Shown here piece by piece: positions 30,241 to 30,676 of a DNA stretch of 30,676 nucleotides. Location: positions 109,096-139,771 of the forward strand of contig NW_019775995.1 of the NCBI RefSeq assembly GCF_001039355.2, written 5' to 3'. Position numbers and translations under genes: made by a program. Source of the stretch: Lingula anatina (taxonomy: Eukaryota > Brachiopoda > Lingulata > Lingulida > Lingulidae). The notes under the pieces are model-generated. The model was not told where the DNA came from and did not search any database. It saw nothing but the letters and a program-made list of their open reading frames with translations. Numbering within the stretch: position 1 is the stretch's first letter; each line of letters begins with the position of its first letter.

Positions 30241-30676
30241 ATTCGAAATTCCTATGCTGTTGTTATACAATAATTTTCATATTTCGCTGAAAGTTGAGTA
30301 TATTAAAGATGTTTTATGACTTCACAGTCGTTTTATAAGTATCTATAAGCAAGGCCCTTTTTGATTAAAATGACATATGAAAATATTTGAAATGATAGAT
30401 AAATATATAAAGTGCAAGATTATTAATTTTTAAAAACACAGCTATTGCTTTGAAAATTAAGTGGGAACAAGAATTAGATAAATGAATGACCTTAGAAGAG
30501 TTGCATGAGCACCAGACTGTGGATGCCATCAAGAGGATATCCCCATTAAGGGGAAAAACGATGAGTATGTGCAACAATACCAACAGCACATAACTGAAAA
30601 TGAATGACAAAAAGTAGCAAATAATTCCCTGAAATACAGTTCACATTGGCGGATTTAGATGTGGTGGGGTTCTGAC
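30241..30676. other. 3' flank
   Basis: AT-rich DNA with no supported gene on either strand. Confidence 0.55.

Noticed and set aside
1-30676. tRNA, rRNA, CRISPR or bacterial operon features
   Set aside because: None seen. All strong signals are spliced eukaryotic exons and eukaryotic repeats.

Overview
The window is animal nuclear DNA. It is AT-rich, its genes are broken into many short exons with GT..AG introns, and microsatellites and dispersed repeats fill the introns. The two recognisable genes and the repeat-laden, compact introns fit a lophotrochozoan, most likely a mollusc (perhaps a bivalve). That placement is an inference; no marker here fixes the species. There is one unresolved base (N) at 7775.

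Layout. Positions 1-1200 hold mostly non-coding DNA with one weak candidate exon pair on the minus strand (850-1129). Positions 1365-3980 on the minus strand carry a complete five-exon gene for MESD, the endoplasmic-reticulum chaperone of LRP-type receptors (240 aa, signal peptide, C-terminal KDEL). A 1.1 kb spacer (3981-5103) separates it head to head from the second gene and should hold both promoters. Positions 5104-29361 on the plus strand carry a complete 26-coding-exon gene for USP8/UBPY, an endosomal deubiquitinase (1240 aa). The last 1.3 kb is 3' UTR and flank, with three AATAAA signals.

All exon joins were checked by adding phases: MESD gives 723 nt and USP8 gives 3723 nt, both multiples of three with a single terminal stop. 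USP8 reads, from the N terminus: MIT-like dimerisation region, charged linker, rhodanese domain without a catalytic cysteine, STAM SH3-binding motifs, a long charged coiled coil, a WW domain with both tryptophans, a 14-3-3 motif, and a catalytic USP domain with Cys, His and Asp motifs and two CxxC pairs. The two proteins act at different points of membrane-protein handling (MESD in receptor folding in the ER, USP8 in receptor sorting at endosomes). There is no sign that they form one system.

The introns hold most of the unusual material. A decayed copy of exon 19 lies just upstream of the real one. A 609 bp inverted-repeat element is flanked by TA. A dispersed family of a few hundred to about 1600 bp lies in at least nine USP8 introns, always in the same orientation. 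A second small family is rich in CCTATAGG palindromes. Long microsatellites begin within a few bases of two splice donors. In MESD, an 86 bp tandem duplication copies the KDEL-stop end of the coding sequence into the 3' UTR. I found no convincing undescribed gene system; the window looks like two conserved genes in a repeat-rich background.
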